From positions 30,709,501 to 30,773,500 of the forward strand of contig CM066735.1 of NCBI GenBank assembly GCA_033961575.1: a stretch of 64,000 nt of DNA. The letters are read 5' to 3'. Shown in pieces: positions 38,681-51,235 of this stretch. The translations under genes and the position numbers were made by a program. Each line of letters opens with the position of its first letter. Positions within the stretch are counted from its first letter, which is position 1. This stretch comes from Aselliscus stoliczkanus (Eukaryota; Chordata; Mammalia; Chiroptera; Hipposideridae). The notes under the pieces were generated by a model. The model saw only the letters and a program-made list of their open reading frames with translations, searched no databases and was not told the origin of the DNA.

Positions 38681-39142
38681 AAGCGAAGTGGGGAGAAGAA
38701 GAAAGGCCAAATGGAATTATTTTTGATTTCAGCAGTTGACCAATGAAATGAATTTCATTTAGCATGGCCATGAAAAATACCAACTTAGAACAAATTGAAA
38801 ATTAGTCCTCTAAAAAAAAGTTTTCTATAAAACTTGCCAGCTTTCCCAAGCAATTTCCTACTCAGAATTTTTTCTTTTTTTCTTTTTTTTCTGTCTTGGC
38901 TTTCCCACTCTATTCAGAGCTCTGTCAGATCACTGGCCATGCCCATATTTCTCAGACCCTTCACAAGATTCTAGTCGCATGGCAATTGTTCAAAAAATGT
39001 CTACTTAGTCCCAATGGTAATCATGATAGTCAGCCTACTGATCTGTTTGTTTTAATTTTTAAAGACTATTATACGAAGCCACATGTGAATGGAATTTAAG
39101 CACCAAAGCAAATATAGAGAATGAGACTTGCAGATGTCAGAC

Positions 39143-39217
39143 CTTCGTAAAAACAGGAGGAAAGTAGGCAGAAGTGGTTCCATCAGGTCTGCAGAGATAT
39201 GAGGTTGGACTGTGAAC
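39143..39217 (-). CDS. PALLD: Palladin exon: linker leading into second Ig domain
   Basis: The 75-nt exon has exactly 25 codons, phase 0 at both ends: VHSPTSYLCRPDGTTSAY then FPPVFTK. It is in frame with both neighbours and could be skipped without shifting frame. The acceptor (gctttttcag) is strong, while the donor reads GTCTGA, a weak consensus with C at +3, so inclusion may need enhancers (inference). FPPVFTK is the A-strand lead-in of the second I-set domain that continues in the next exon. Confidence 0.93.
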
Positions 39218-40086
39218 CTGAAAAAGCAGAGACACACAGATCAAATTCTAAACATATAAATTGCTGGCAAGATGGGCTAAGGAAACCTTTCCTTATTAAG
39301 ATCGCTCCACATGGATGAAACGAGTGAATGAAAGTATTTCCATGTATCATTTTGCTGATCTATTCTTACAGCATAGACATTGTCTGCTTCCTCATTGCAC
39401 ATCTGTTATTCGTCTCTGTTCAAAAAGCATACACAAGGTAAAAGTCCCCTGGTTCCTTAGGGATTCATGAGCTTTTAAATGCTATTACCAAGTGGATTTG
39501 TGGGGGAGGGGGGAGGGACTTCCACAGGGGCATTTTTAAAAGCTCTCACAGACATCTTATTTTATCTTTAAAATAGAATTTGGATTCCCTGAATAAAATG
39601 CACAAGTTACCAGCAGTAGAGGGTAAATTATCAGACATCTACCTATCTTATTTTTAACTTGTATTCTTTTTTTGATATAGGCATATAGGAAGTGAAGAAA
39701 AAGGGAATATATTATTTTTTTCTTGATGTGCAAAAAACAAAGGTGTTGAAACATTTACTGAATGGCATTCATCTCTGGAGAAGTATAAGAATTTCAGAGT
39801 AGTGAATGGAAAATATTTCTTTGTGTACAATCATTTATTTTCAAACACTCTGGATTTATTCACTTCTATATGAGCAAATACTAGTTTTTTAACCTAAGAT
39901 GATGATGATCTGATATCATGTGTCTAAATTTTCCACAGGACATCATTGAGGATGCTGGCAGTTACAGAGATGCAAGGATGATAATGAGCCTTATTCATTA
40001 TCCTTATAAGACTATTTATGGGTTCGTTATTCAGGAGGCCTGGGTCTTACTTTTGACTGTCTTTGGACTTGTGTCCAAAGGATGTA

Positions 40087-40294
40087 TGAACACTTACATA
40101 GTATTTAGTCTGTGCCAAGCACTGTTCTAAGTGTTATATAGAGATGAATCCTCATGACAATCCTGTGAGATAGATGCTATTATTATCTTCATTTTACGGA
40201 TGAAGAAAGTAGGCACTGAGAGACATTATTAAAGTTATTATCACTTGCTCAAGGTCCTTTAGTTCGTAGGTGGACGAGCTGGGATTCAAACCAA
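40087..40294 (+). repeat. MIR SINE relic
   Basis: Well-preserved MIR: gtgccaagcactgttctaag, cctcatgacaatcctgtgag, cattttacggatgaagaaag and gctgggattcaaacc. Confidence 0.85.
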
Positions 40295-40499
40295 GGCAGG
40301 ATGAATCTAGGGCCTTAACATTCATGTCACTTTGACTACATACAGTAAAGCAATGGAATTTCTCTGAGCACTTCATTCCAACTGTACAAGTGGAGTATAT
40401 TATCTTCCATTCAGTGTTCCTATAAAATTTAAACCATTTAAAAATGTACTGTTTACATTATTATGGCATTTACATATTTATATGCACATGTATCTTTCT

Positions 40500-40690
40500 G
40501 TTTTTCACTTTCGTGTTACACCTTAATGTATTCTCTCATATTCAAGAAGTGTTTCATGTGTATTAATTCCTGTTTCCCATGCATAGCTCATAAACTCTTT
40601 GGGAATGGAGCTGGTGACATGTATATTTCTTTCCACCATGAAATTCCTAACACAGTGCGGAGCATTCATTAAATACTTACCAACACTGAA
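40500..40690 (+). repeat. LINE2 3' end fragment
   Basis: cataaactctttgggaatgg, then cacagtgcggagcattcatt aaatactt, as in L2 tails. Confidence 0.5.
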
Positions 40691-41686
40691 ACATCAAACG
40701 CCCAAAAAATCCATTGATTTAACCAGAAAATTTCTATAAATTTCACTCTGGGGGTTTAAATGAAATATCTACTATCTATGCTATTTCCAAATAACTTATA
40801 CAGGTTGGTTCTACAAGTTTATGAACTCAGATGTCTACTGTATGCATATTCCACATATCATGAAATATATGGCACACATTATAGTTACTAAAATACCTAT
40901 GAATGCTCAACAGACAGAGGGCATGGTGATGTTCACAAAATATACTTAACATCCTCATGAATTAGAAATGAGTTTACAGCTCAAGAGTGTTGGGGGAGGG
41001 AGCCTTTTGTGTACTGTATGTAAAGATACTCATCATACCAGAAAGGCAAAGTAACCTATTTGGGTTAGAGGCATTTAGATTTTAATATTTTTTACTTTTT
41101 AAACTCACGTTGTTTGTGTTTGCAAAATAAACTCATTACAATTTCTTTCCAGTAGTTCGTATTATTGTCCTTTCTTAGACAAAGCAGTCTTACAATGAAG
41201 TAAAAGGGGGATAAAAAGGAATGGTGAGGTCAAGAATTTGAACTGTTTGTTTTTTCTTCTTATTATTTGTTTAGTACTTAAAGGATGAGAAAACTTTTGT
41301 TGGTATGTGGACTTCTCTTGTCTTCCCATTTGTTTAAATGAGCTAATATATGTGGCTAAATAGAAGGAAGCACCTATGGGGGAAAATAATCAAATAGTCA
41401 ATAGCTAAAACACATACCATTTTATCAGATTGTTGGCTGTTAGAAAGGGAAGTTCTGAATGGAAATGCAGATATGGACTAACTGGTGGTGTGGTTTTGAT
41501 TGAAGATTATTGTTAGTGGATTAAAAGGAAGAACTTGACCTACCATTTTCTTTTCTCCCAGTTGTGTTTCCACTTGGAAGCAATTCCAAGGGTGTGGACT
41601 AGTGAAAATCAAAGCTGAATTCTTTAAACCAAGAAGTTTGCTAACGAGCCTGACTCCTTGTGGGCGCTGGTTCAAGGCACACTTAC

Positions 41687-41792
41687 CTGTTGAACAGGAA
41701 CAGATAATGGCTGAATCACAGCTGTGGTGACTCCTGCTTTTGGAGATGATGATCCTATTGTCAGGGAAACAGAAGTTGTTTTCTTTTGAGCT
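41687..41792 (-). CDS. PALLD: Palladin exon: Ser/Thr-rich linker
   Basis: The 106-nt exon supplies the third base of the split Gln codon, then 35 codons: AQKKTTSVSLTIGSSSP, KAGVTTAVIQPLSVPVQQ. The acceptor is tattttccag and the donor is GTAAGTGTG; it ends in phase 0. It has no recognised domain; the low-complexity Ser/Thr linker is expected to be disordered and open to phosphorylation (inference). It matches human palladin almost residue for residue, with Ala for Thr after SSSPK. Confidence 0.94.
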
Positions 41793-42932
41793 CTGGAAAA
41801 TAGGGAGGTAAGTGTTCAGTCAGATTTTTTTTTTTTAAATCAGGAATTATTCTTTAAAAGAGAACAGCCCCATTTCATTTTGTGTATTTAATCCACTCCA
41901 AGTGCTTCAGAAACAGGAATAGTCAGAATAGCTGCGGTCAGTATATGCATAGAATGAACCAAACATATATTAGTAAAGTAAACACACAGACAGAAGAAAA
42001 GTAGCTGTATGTAACTCAGCTATTATAAGAGGACTTAAAGTAATGAACTTAAAAATCTTACAAGAAAATACTTAGAAAAAGTCCAATCTTTAGCAGGGAG
42101 CAGATATTTGAAATCTTAAGGGTTAGGGTTCCATATTTAATTCAAAGCTCTGGTTATCTATTTTAAGTCTAGCAGCTGTTCTTTGTTCTGGTTTCTAATT
42201 TTGTTGAGAGTGTCTTAGAATTTTTGTCTTTTCTTAGTGCATAAAAGTTAAGGTGTAGATAAAGGTTAAAAACAGTTGGTTTCTAGGCCCAGTTTTGCTA
42301 AATTGTTGGCTGTGTAATCTCAAGCAAGTCATGCAACTTCACTAAAATGAGAGATGGGGGAGTACATATATGATTTCATTAAGGTCCCTTTAGCATTAAT
42401 ATTTGGTGATTACTTGATGCTGGCTGAATGGATATAACTATTATGTACATACTAACATATCAAAGGAATTTATTATCACAGTCTCAGTATTCATAGTGTT
42501 ATCTGCAAAATCTGGCATGTTTTTATAAGATCTTTGTAGGAAGAACTAAATTTTGATAGATTTTCATGATAAGATCTAACTGAAAATAGACTTTATCCTG
42601 AGGTATTTTCTAATTTGCATAAATAAATTGATCCTCATTTACATTTTCATAGTGATTTAATGAATTTTCTCTCAACGTGACTTCTTTTTATCCATTTATA
42701 AACTGGTTAGTTATCTTTGAAATTAACATTGTATATGGTTAGATTTTGGCATATCAATGATGAAATGCAGACTTCAAATTCAAATTTGTAAGTTAAAAAT
42801 TGTGGTTCAAGTATTGATCTTTGATTAACATCAGCTGAACTTTTCCTCCAGAGCAAAACACACATATCTTCATACCCCAACAATTCTGCTGACATTCTTT
42901 GCTATATAACTGATAGAATCATAGGCACTTAC
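41793..42932 (-). other. PALLD: Palladin intron, 1.1 kb
   Basis: A short intron with a MIR fragment at about 42278-42355. The rest is AT-rich and shows no other feature. Confidence 0.88.
42278..42355 (-). repeat. MIR SINE fragment, reverse
   Basis: Plus strand ggctgtgtaatctcaagcaa gtcatgcaacttcactaaaatg resembles the MIR complement. Confidence 0.55.
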
Positions 42933-42999
42933 TGTGGCATAGCTCCAGGTTTTGAGATGAAAGCTAAATTTTCACTGTCAGAATCTGTTGAACTGGCAC
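42933..42999 (-). CDS. PALLD: Palladin exon: Ser/Asp-rich linker after first Ig domain
   Basis: The 67-nt exon completes the split Gly codon and reads ASSTDSDSENLAFISKPGAMP, ending with CA of a Gln codon completed in the next exon. It is less conserved than the Ig exons: human palladin, from memory, has SLAFKSRAGAMP here. The acceptor is gattctctcag and the donor is GTAAGTGCC. The exon contains an ATG (Met of GAMPQ) with G at -3, the first Met available to a transcript that starts downstream of the first Ig domain. A Tigger-like MITE begins 45 bp upstream of the acceptor, and a SINE lies further upstream. Confidence 0.92.
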
Positions 43000-43043
43000 C
43001 TGAGAGAATCAAAAATAATAATAAAGTTAAAATGTAAGTAATA

Positions 43044-43194
43044 CAGTAAAATCTTGAGTAACTTGGTTTGTGAGTGTTCTGCAAGATGAGCAAACATTTC
43101 TAATACATTTTAACTGGGTAAATGAGTGATGTCTTGCAATACAAGTAGTTTGTTTCCGGAATGAATTATGCTCGCAAACCAAGGTATTAGTATA
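43044..43194. mobile_element. MITE with terminal inverted repeats (Tigger-like)
   Basis: Left end cagtaaaatcttgagtaact tggtttg; right end gcaaaccaaggtattagta is its imperfect complement. TA borders the left end. Internal sequence is also partly palindromic (tgtcttgcaat / ctgcaagatgagc). Non-autonomous DNA transposon relic. Confidence 0.6.
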
Positions 43195-43232
43195 TCTATA
43201 AACTGCTTCAAAGAGTAATGTCCTTCATTTTT

Positions 43233-43672
43233 TTTTTTAAAGATTTTATTGGGGAATTGGTGGAGGGGAACAGCGTTGGGGAATCGGGGAAGGGGAACAG
43301 ACAAGTTGCTGTCTTCTTGTTCTTCAGTTTAGTTGCGGAGGATGTTGCTTCACTGTTGGTATCGTCATTGCGCTCTTCCCATATGAGGCAGATCGGTCGC
43401 TGGCCTCTGGATGGTCGCTCATCACGGCTATTGGCAGCTCACGCTTGGCTGGCAGCCGCTCACGCTGGCTGCGGGCCACTCACTGTAGCCTATGGCAGCC
43501 CACTGCAGCAGGGGCTGCAGCCCACACCATCACCGGGGCTCGCACAGCCCAGCTCCAGGTGGAGCTGTTGTTAGCTGTAGAGGGCAGTGTCACTGGCCCT
43601 CATGTGGGATCCGAACCGGGGCCGCTGGCATCCCAAAACCAGCACTTAACCAATGCGCCACTCGGCCGGCCC
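43233..43672 (-). mobile_element. Long bat SINE, middle-block subtype
   Basis: Plus strand ttaaagattttattggggaa ttgg at the left and gccactcggccggcc at the right. The target duplication tgtccttcattttt is perfect (43219-43232 and 43673-43686). About 230 bp upstream of the acceptor of palladin exon 42933-42999. Confidence 0.85.
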
Positions 43673-44297
43673 TGTCCTTCATTTTTAAACAATAACATAT
43701 ACAGTCTTTTTTTGAAAGAGTATGGTTCAGACTGTTTTTACTTGGACTGTATCTTCAGAAAATCATTTTTAAAAAGGAACCATGAAAGCTTTCTTCAAAG
43801 CAACATGTTTTTAATGCCAGATTTATTATTAGTTTCATTTCTATCAATAGCCATCACAACCATATTTTTCAATGGCGTATAAACTATGAAATAAATTTGT
43901 GTGTCTGTGTGCAAAACATCCATCATTTTAAACCTGAAACCTTTCCTAGGAGATTACTTTCCCAGGTATGGATTATTAATATCTTCATTACTCATTAATT
44001 AGGACATGCTTTCTGACTCTTCTATAAACTAGAATACAACAGTGGCTTCATTCTTGAATAAGAAGGTCTCTGGTGTTGGATCATGCCTCTCCAAATTCAT
44101 TTGTCTCATTACTGTTCTTGAATTAAGGGTCAGATTTTTAGTTAAAATACAAACGATTCTCACATTTTAATGCTTATGCATTTTGTGAAAAAGAGATTTT
44201 TAAATGGCATTCAAAAATAATTGTGATGGCTAGAAGTATATTCTTGATATTTCTTTTATGAGACATTGAACTTGATGTAAATTATCTATTTTTTATA

Positions 44298-44324
44298 TAG
44301 ATAGATAAAATATTTATCTATCTA
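44298..44324. repeat. Perfect hairpin, 12-bp arms
   Basis: tagatagataaa, loop ata, tttatctatcta. Confidence 0.9.
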
Positions 44325-44884
44325 CATAAAAGAATACATGTTTATATACATGTTCCTAATGCCATTCAGCACATGGTAATAGTCAGGTATGTACTTTTCA
44401 GGTACATTTTATGCATCAACATACACATATTTATGTACATATTTATACACATGGAATCACACCATATGTACTCTTTGCAATCAGTTATTTTTGCCTATCA
44501 GTACATTTAGAATACATGCATTTACTTCATTCTCTTGGATGGCTGCCTAGTGTTGCTGCCTGTGACTATAATATGTTTTTCCAGCCTTTTATTGATGTTG
44601 AAACAGTAATGTTTAGGTAACTCTGCTGGAATGTTTGCTGTCGCTTCCTATTTATTTCTAACTACCATCTAGTACAGGCTTTCTTCACCTGGTTTCTGGA
44701 CTACCACAATAGAGTCTATCTTGTCTTCCCATCTCTCAAATTTGTCTTCAAGCTATGTCAGGTTAATTTTCCTATCTTCTAGCACCTCCTGCACTTCCAC
44801 ATCACATAACCCCGATCCAGAGAGTTGAACGCTCTCCCTGGTGTATATACCGTTAGATAAGGGAACACAGCACAATGTGCACGC

Positions 44885-44909
44885 CCGCACGTGCGCACAC
44901 ACACACACA
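44885..44909. repeat. (AC)n tract with CpG-bearing start
   Basis: ccgcacgtgcgcacacacac acacac. Confidence 0.85.
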
Positions 44910-45124
44910 GCCCTGTCTGCGGAGATTACATTCTTTTGAGAACACAGACAATAGACAAGGCAAATAAGTATGCGATATGGCTGCAAATGAAACGGAAAAG
45001 CATGAAGAAGGGTAGGGGCGTCGGGGTGATGGGAATGCAGTGGAATGCAATTTTAAGTAAGGTGGCAAGGAAGCCTCCACCAAGATGGGGACTTTAAATA
45101 AAGATTCAAAGTGGGTAAGGGCTT

Positions 45125-45350
45125 TCCCTTCTTGTTCTTTTCCCATGATTGTACCTTTACTTATATTATTTGCACGTGGAGGAAACTCTTACCAGTCTTT
45201 TCTTGATATTTTATCTTTTACTATCAGCCCACTTATTTTTCTGTGCTCTGTCTTCTCTCAACTCCCAGTGTTCTTGTTTACACCACTCACATCACTTATA
45301 ACGTCGCATTTGCCAGAAAATTATAAGTTCTTTGAGAACTGAAGAGGTGT
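45125..45350 (+). repeat. LINE2-like fragment
   Basis: Pyrimidine-rich text with tgttcttgtttacaccactc acatc and ataagttctttgagaactga, resembling the L2 3' region. Confidence 0.35.
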
Positions 45351-45369
45351 TAAGAAGGAAACTACCAAT

Positions 45370-45535
45370 TTTTGAGTACTTACTATTTGCCTGACAGTCT
45401 GCTAGGCATTTTATAGCATTTAATTATTATAATAATGGCCCTCACTCAGAGGTGAGTTCTATCCAATTACAGATAAGAACATTGAGGAACCCAGAGGTTA
45501 AGTTATTTGCATAAGGTTGCATAACCAGAAAGACT
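45370..45535 (+). repeat. MIR SINE relic
   Basis: Contains tgagtacttactatttgcct, ttacagataagaacattgag and aaggttgcataaccagaaag, matching the MIR layout. Confidence 0.75.
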
Positions 45536-47867
45536 TTTTGGCAGGATTTGCACATCTTTTGTACTCATGGCCCATGACCTCCCCCAGGCCCTATGACCTT
45601 CATGTGCTGTGCATGTCTGTATTCCTCCTCAGAGTCATGCCTTGCTCATGGCAGGCCTTTTACTTCTCACCAGGATGAGTGGACTGAACTAGGGAATTAC
45701 AAAGCTTGTTTGGGGACTGGGTGGAAATACAGAAGAGCAGCACTGTTGGAGATATAGTGGTGGGAAGCAAGTCCAGAAACACAGGGTAGAACCTGGAATA
45801 CCGGGCCAGAGTGTTCAGACTTGATATGTAGGCACTGAAAGTGGTGACTGAGAAAATTAACTATGTAGGATGAACTGAGGGAGTGGGAGAGGAAAAAAAA
45901 AAACACAGAGCAAAACGAACAGCAAACATCTACAACAGGTGATAGACAAGGAGAAACTTAACCATGATGAGGAGGTGGGGGAAACAGAGCAGGGGAAACA
46001 GAAAAAGACTCAATTATCAGAAAGTCATGATAACCTGAGAGAGATCGATTTTACTGGAGCGTGCTAAGGAGAGGGCTGGCAAAGTGGCTCTCAAAGTGGC
46101 CAGAAATTGGGGGAAGAAATAGCTCTTTTTATTGAGTCTACACAATTAATTCATTAAAAATAAAAATCCCCTCTGATTACCTCTATTTAGAAAGCCATTT
46201 TTTTTCATTCCTTTTTGCTTTTTTTCCAGGTGATTTCCACAGAAACGTAAAGGATGAAAAAGGTTGTGTCCCCTGAATAAGAATATATTGACTAGTTTTC
46301 ACACACCTGTCAAACCCTCATGAAATCTCAATGTCACCTTCTGTCTCAGGTGTCAGCACAGCTCTTGCAGACAGTTTCAGATCAAATCTCCCCATCTGTG
46401 CCAGCCAGCTTCCTTCCCTCCCCTCAGGGCGGCCTCTCCCTCCCTCTTCTTTTCTACCGCCTCCCTTCAGTCATCTGCTTTGCACCTGCTTGTCAGGAAT
46501 CAACACTCCTGGCTCAGGTTAACATTTTTCTCTGTATTTATCAAACCATCACTTGCAGTGTTTTATGTAGGCGCCAATCTGAGAGATGCACACATTCCAG
46601 GGCTTGCAATTACATCTATCTGCTCATCAAATAATCACCTGCCTAAACGCTAACTGAATCTATATTGCCTCCCACCAAGAATGAAGGAATCAAATGCTGA
46701 TGATGGTCTCTACTCTAGTGATGAAGCAGCAGTGTCATAAACATGAGCCTCCTGTCTTGACTTTAAAAGACGCTCCCTTTTCATTTTTAAAACTTACCCA
46801 ATTTAATACTTCCTTGTAGGAAAAGGCCCATAAAGTGCACAATAGCAAAAACTGAAGAAAATATCATTTGGAATGCCGCCACCCTGATACTTTAGAGTAT
46901 ATCCTTCTACAGTTTATCCCCATGTACGTATATAAATAATAAACATATTTTTAAAAGATGGCAATTCTATAACTGTTTAATTATTGCCCCCTCCACAATT
47001 GGGAAATGCCTTTCCATGTTAATAATCAAACACATAGTTTATAATTTTCTAGTAGCTGCTTCAAATTTATTCGTGTGGATTTACCATAATTTTATCATTT
47101 CACTGTTAATGGATATAGTTATTTCCATTTTTTTAACATCTCTCCAGAAGGGCGTGTAAAACAACAATATATCAAAAAACCCATTTCCCACACACTCATG
47201 AAATCACTGTTTTAATTATTTTTATTTTTTGTCGATCTGATCTCTTCCTTGATTAAAAAAAGCTGTAATTTCTGAGTGAAAGCAAATTAGATGTAAATCA
47301 TATATAACTTCAACCTCAGGAAATAGGAACTCTTCTTAAAGTAGACATAAACCATTAAAAACATATATACACATATGTGTGCATATATGTATATTTAAAC
47401 CCCTGAGTGACTTTCATGAATCTAGTTATGTGGAGTTCATCCTTTTGTACAATTTTTGCTTTTCAAAATTTAAGGACAAAATACACTCCGCCCCCCATTT
47501 GTATTACTCATTTTTCTCCCTCCTTCTTTTCTCAGTTGTTATAATTACCAGCACAGTAATAATCATTCAAGTCCAAAAAACATCAGTGTAAATCCTGTTG
47601 TCATTGCTTTCTAGTTTTATGACCTTAGGCAAATTACTTAACCTCTTGGTTCTTCACCAATCTTTTTACCAAAAAATAGGTTACATTTTAAAAAACGAAG
47701 TACAAAAGCATATACAGAGTAAAATATATACATAGGAAAAAGATTGGAAAGATCAAAATATTAAAAGTGATTGATGCAGGGTAGTATAATTACACATGAT
47801 TTTTATATTTTCTTTTTATCTATATGTTTTAGAATTTTTAAAATGAAAAAGTGCTTTTTTTGTAACA

Positions 47868-48016
47868 GTAATGATAGCTCCCACTATGGGCCAGACCCCA
47901 CTCTAGGGAATTAACTCATTCAGTCCTTACAACAATCTAATTTTCTCCATGAAGAGATGGAGAAACTGAATTATAGAGCCAGTGAATAACTGTTCAAGGT
48001 CGTGGAGCTAGTCAGA
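47868..48016 (+). repeat. MIR SINE relic
   Basis: Contains ctatgggccagaccccactc, ttaactcattcagtccttac and gagatggagaaactgaatta, the MIR layout. Confidence 0.75.
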
Positions 48017-48754
48017 AAATATTACAAAAAAATGGCCAAAGCTGTGCATAGATTCCTTCAGCTTCTCTTAGCACATTTTCCAAATCCAGCAGAAGAAACC
48101 GAATGCTCCGTGAGCCTTTATCCTGCTGGGATCGACAGGAGCAATTACTCATATAACATCACAGCATGCTTCCCAGTGTCACTTAAAAGGGGATCCTGTT
48201 TTATCTGATTATTCGAAACACTGAGAACCTATAAATAAATATCAAACAGACCCTGCTCATGTGCATCAAACTTGAATATCCTTGTCCCGCCCCCCCTCTC
48301 CATTGGACTCAACTCTTTATCCACAAGGTCCACTTTAATATGCCTCCTTTCATCCCACATTTCAGAACCACCATCCTGCCCTCTCTGGAGCTCCTAAAGC
48401 TATAATGATCTGTGTAATCCACTTTGCAATCAGGAGGGGTGGCTGCAGTGGAAACCTGAGATGCCTATATTTATTTCGTATATTTATGTTTACCTTTCTT
48501 ATTTACATCATGGAATTCTTGAGAATCTCTCTTCACCACCTAGTCCTTGAGGGTGACCCCCCTCGCCATCTAGCACCCATGTGGGCCAGAGTCTGTTTCC
48601 TTTATCATTTCCAAAGACTTTGCTTTCTATCTTATTCTCCCTCCCTTCTGCATGAGGCATGTTTTCTCTCCTGGATTATTTTCATTAGCATATAAACATG
48701 CTCCATTAATGCTGGTGTGAAAACAAACAAACTACAAAAAAAAAATCATCTTTC

Positions 48755-49485
48755 TTATACAATTCCACTTCTGTGTATTTATCCAAAGGAAATAAAAACA
48801 CTACCTCGAAAACACATCTGCACCGCCCCCCCCCATGTTCACTGCAGCCTTATTTACAATAGTCAGCACATGGAAACAACCTAAGTGTCCACAGATGGAT
48901 GAATGGATAATGAAAATATGATATATATGTGTACACACACAACGAAATAACATTCAGCCATAAAAATAAGAAAATCCTGCCATTTGTAACCACAGAGATA
49001 GACTTTGAGGGCATTACACTAAGTGAAGTCAGATAGAGAAAGACAAACACCATGAAATCTCACTTATATGTGTAATCTTAAAAAAAAAGCACAAACCCAA
49101 ACTTGTAGATACAGAGAACAGATTGGTGGTTGCCAGAGATGGGGAGAGGGAGAGATTTGGAAGATTTGGAGGGATGGTGAAACGGATGAATGGATGAAGG
49201 GGGTCAAAAGGTACAAATTTCCAGTTATAAAATAAGTAAGTCCTGGATATGTAATGTACGGCATAGCAACTATAGTTAACGATACTGCATTATATATTTG
49301 AAAAAGTAGACGCTGAAAGTTCTCATCGCAAGTAGAAAAAATTATAACTACGAGTGTATGGTAATGGATGTTAACCGGATTCATCGTGGTGGTCACGTTA
49401 CTATATATATATATAAAACGAATCATTATATTGCATACCTGAAATTAATATAATGTTATCTGCCAAACATCTCAATTTAAAAACA
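48755..49485 (+). mobile_element. LINE-1 3' end fragment, older copy
   Basis: Same L1 part as at 24205, more diverged: gttcactgcagccttattta caatag, catggaaacaacctaagtgt, gagggcattacactaagtga and acagattggtggttgccaga. 5'-truncated and without open frame. Confidence 0.83.
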
Positions 49486-49619
49486 TATGTCGAACATATT
49501 TCAAAACATTGATCCCACACTTTTTTTTTCTTCAAATACAGGCCTGTAACTGCTGGAGTTTGAACAAAACTTTCCCAACATGATCTATTATTTGTTGCTT
49601 CTCTTTCCATATTTTTTTA

Positions 49620-50945
49620 ACTTTTCTCAACTCATTCCCTTTGATCGTTGGTCCTCTCCAGTTTCCCCAAACTCTTCTGGTTAAACGTGCACAGTTGCTA
49701 AACGCAGAGTTTCTCTCCTCCTTTATCTGACAGGACTCTCAGCAGGAGTATACAGAGCTGGTATCGCCCTCCTTCCTGAAACACTGTCTCTTGCCTCACT
49801 TCACACACTCGGCCTGGTTTCTCTCCCACCCCAGGGGCTCTCCCTTTTTACTCCCCTTCACTGGCATCTCCCCCTTTTGGAACTTCAACAGATGGGAGGG
49901 GTTATCCAGGCCAGGACCTGATCACCTTTCCCTTCTCCATCTCCCCTTTCTCCCCGAGGTCTCTCCAGGAACATGTCCAGTCCCGTAGCTTTATTTACCA
50001 TCTGCATCCCGATGCTCCCAAATGTTTTTCTCACCCTGTGTGCTAGACTATACTCACATGTCCAATTACTATCTTGACATACCCACTTGGCTATCGAAAT
50101 AGGAATTTCAAACTTAGCAGACTCAAAACAGAACACTTATTTCCCTTTGCCCCCTAATTCTGTTCCTCCCCAGACTTCCCCATTTCAGAGATTGGCAGCA
50201 TCGTCCACACAGATGGCAGAGCTGAAATCCATGGAGAGTGTCTGATTCGTTTCCTTCCCTCATCCCCTCATCTAATCCACCCCATGACTTCCAGAGACTA
50301 CCTCTGAACCCTTAACTCAAATCTGACTCCCCTCACTTATACCCTCCCCTCTTGTAGTGCAGTCACTTCCCCTCTGTACCTCTGCAACAGGCTTTTAACT
50401 GATCTCCTGTTACAGGCCAAAGTAGCAGTTTAAATATACAAATCAGATAACGTGACTTTCCAGTTTAAACCCTCCATGCTTTGTGATGTTATTCAGAATA
50501 AAGGCCAGACTGCTAATGAGGCCACAAGGTCCCATGGCCCACATGAGCTGGCTGCTGCCCAATCCTCCGGGATGCCTCTTTTTGTTATGCTCCAGCTACC
50601 CTGGACCGCCTTCCACTTCTTGAACACATCTAGTCTTCCCCATCCAGGTCCTGTACTCACACCCTCTGCCTGAAGCACCCACTTCCCAGTCTTCCTATTG
50701 GCTTCTTCTCAGGGTTCTGGTTGTAGATCAACTGTCATCTCTTCAGAGAGGCCTTCCTGATCACTCTATCCCATCAGCCATCTTTATTTTCTTCCCAGCA
50801 CTTGCAGGCATTGGAATGTTTTATGAGTTTACTGGTTTTCTCCCTTCTCCGCTGGAGTGTTAGTGCCGTGACACGGTTCAGCAGCGTGTCCCCAGCCTCT
50901 AGACCATGGCTTGCCCTCAGTAAATACTTCATGAATGACTAAAGA
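49620..50945 (+). repeat. LINE2-like element, long relic
   Basis: It contains L2-type 3' sequence: aaatcagataacgtgacttt, taaaccctccatgctttgtg, tcttcagagaggccttcctg atcac, and ends ccctcagtaaatacttcatg aatgac. The 5' half (49620-50150) is more diverged and may belong to another LINE subfamily. Coding capacity is lost. Confidence 0.65.
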
Positions 50946-51069
50946 GTGCTCAGTTATGTGCCTTGAAAAATGCTGTGCTCAGATCCTAAATCTTGTTACT
51001 AGACGGGGCTGAGGATTACAGCTACCCCAATAATGAGTTCACCTGCATTTTATTAATAGTTTAGAGGGC

Positions 51070-51235
51070 AGATTCAGGAGTCAGACCCTCTGGTTTTGAG
51101 AGCGAGAGAGAGAGAGTGTGTGTGTGTTGTGATATTGGGCACTACTTAGCCTCTATAAGCTTCAATTTCCTCAGCCATAAAATAGGGATGATTTTTGTAA
51201 GGATTAAATGAGATAATCCATGTAAAAATGAATTT
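51070..51235 (-). repeat. MIR SINE relic, reverse, with internal GA/GT repeat
   Basis: Plus strand gattcaggagtcagaccctc tgg, then tcaatttcctcagccataaa atagggatg and ggattaaatgagataatcc. A (GA)n(GT)n run sits inside at 51100-51127. Confidence 0.75.

Larger units (their letters stand above)
34998..39142 (-). other. PALLD: Palladin intron with HMGN2 pseudogene
   Basis: A 4.1-kb intron. It carries a 27-bp tandem duplication, an HMGN2 retropseudogene in the opposite direction, and an old L1-like fragment (listed separately). 35040-36240 and 36300-37050 show nothing I recognise. Confidence 0.88.
39218..41686 (-). other. PALLD: Palladin intron between two linker exons
   Basis: A 2.5-kb intron with a MIR at about 40087 and an L2 3' end at about 40500. 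The remainder (39230-40080 and 40690-41680) shows nothing recognised. Confidence 0.88.

Noticed and set aside
43445..43882. 145-codon open frame, the longest in the window
   Set aside because: SINE-derived and without homology to any protein I know; frames of this size arise by chance in the GC-richer SINE.
44298..44324. AT hairpin as a regulatory site
   Set aside because: Built from GATA/TATC microsatellite-like units; listed as a repeat only.
49064..49426. 120-codon open frame on the minus strand
   Set aside because: It is antisense to an L1 3' end and does not match L1 proteins.
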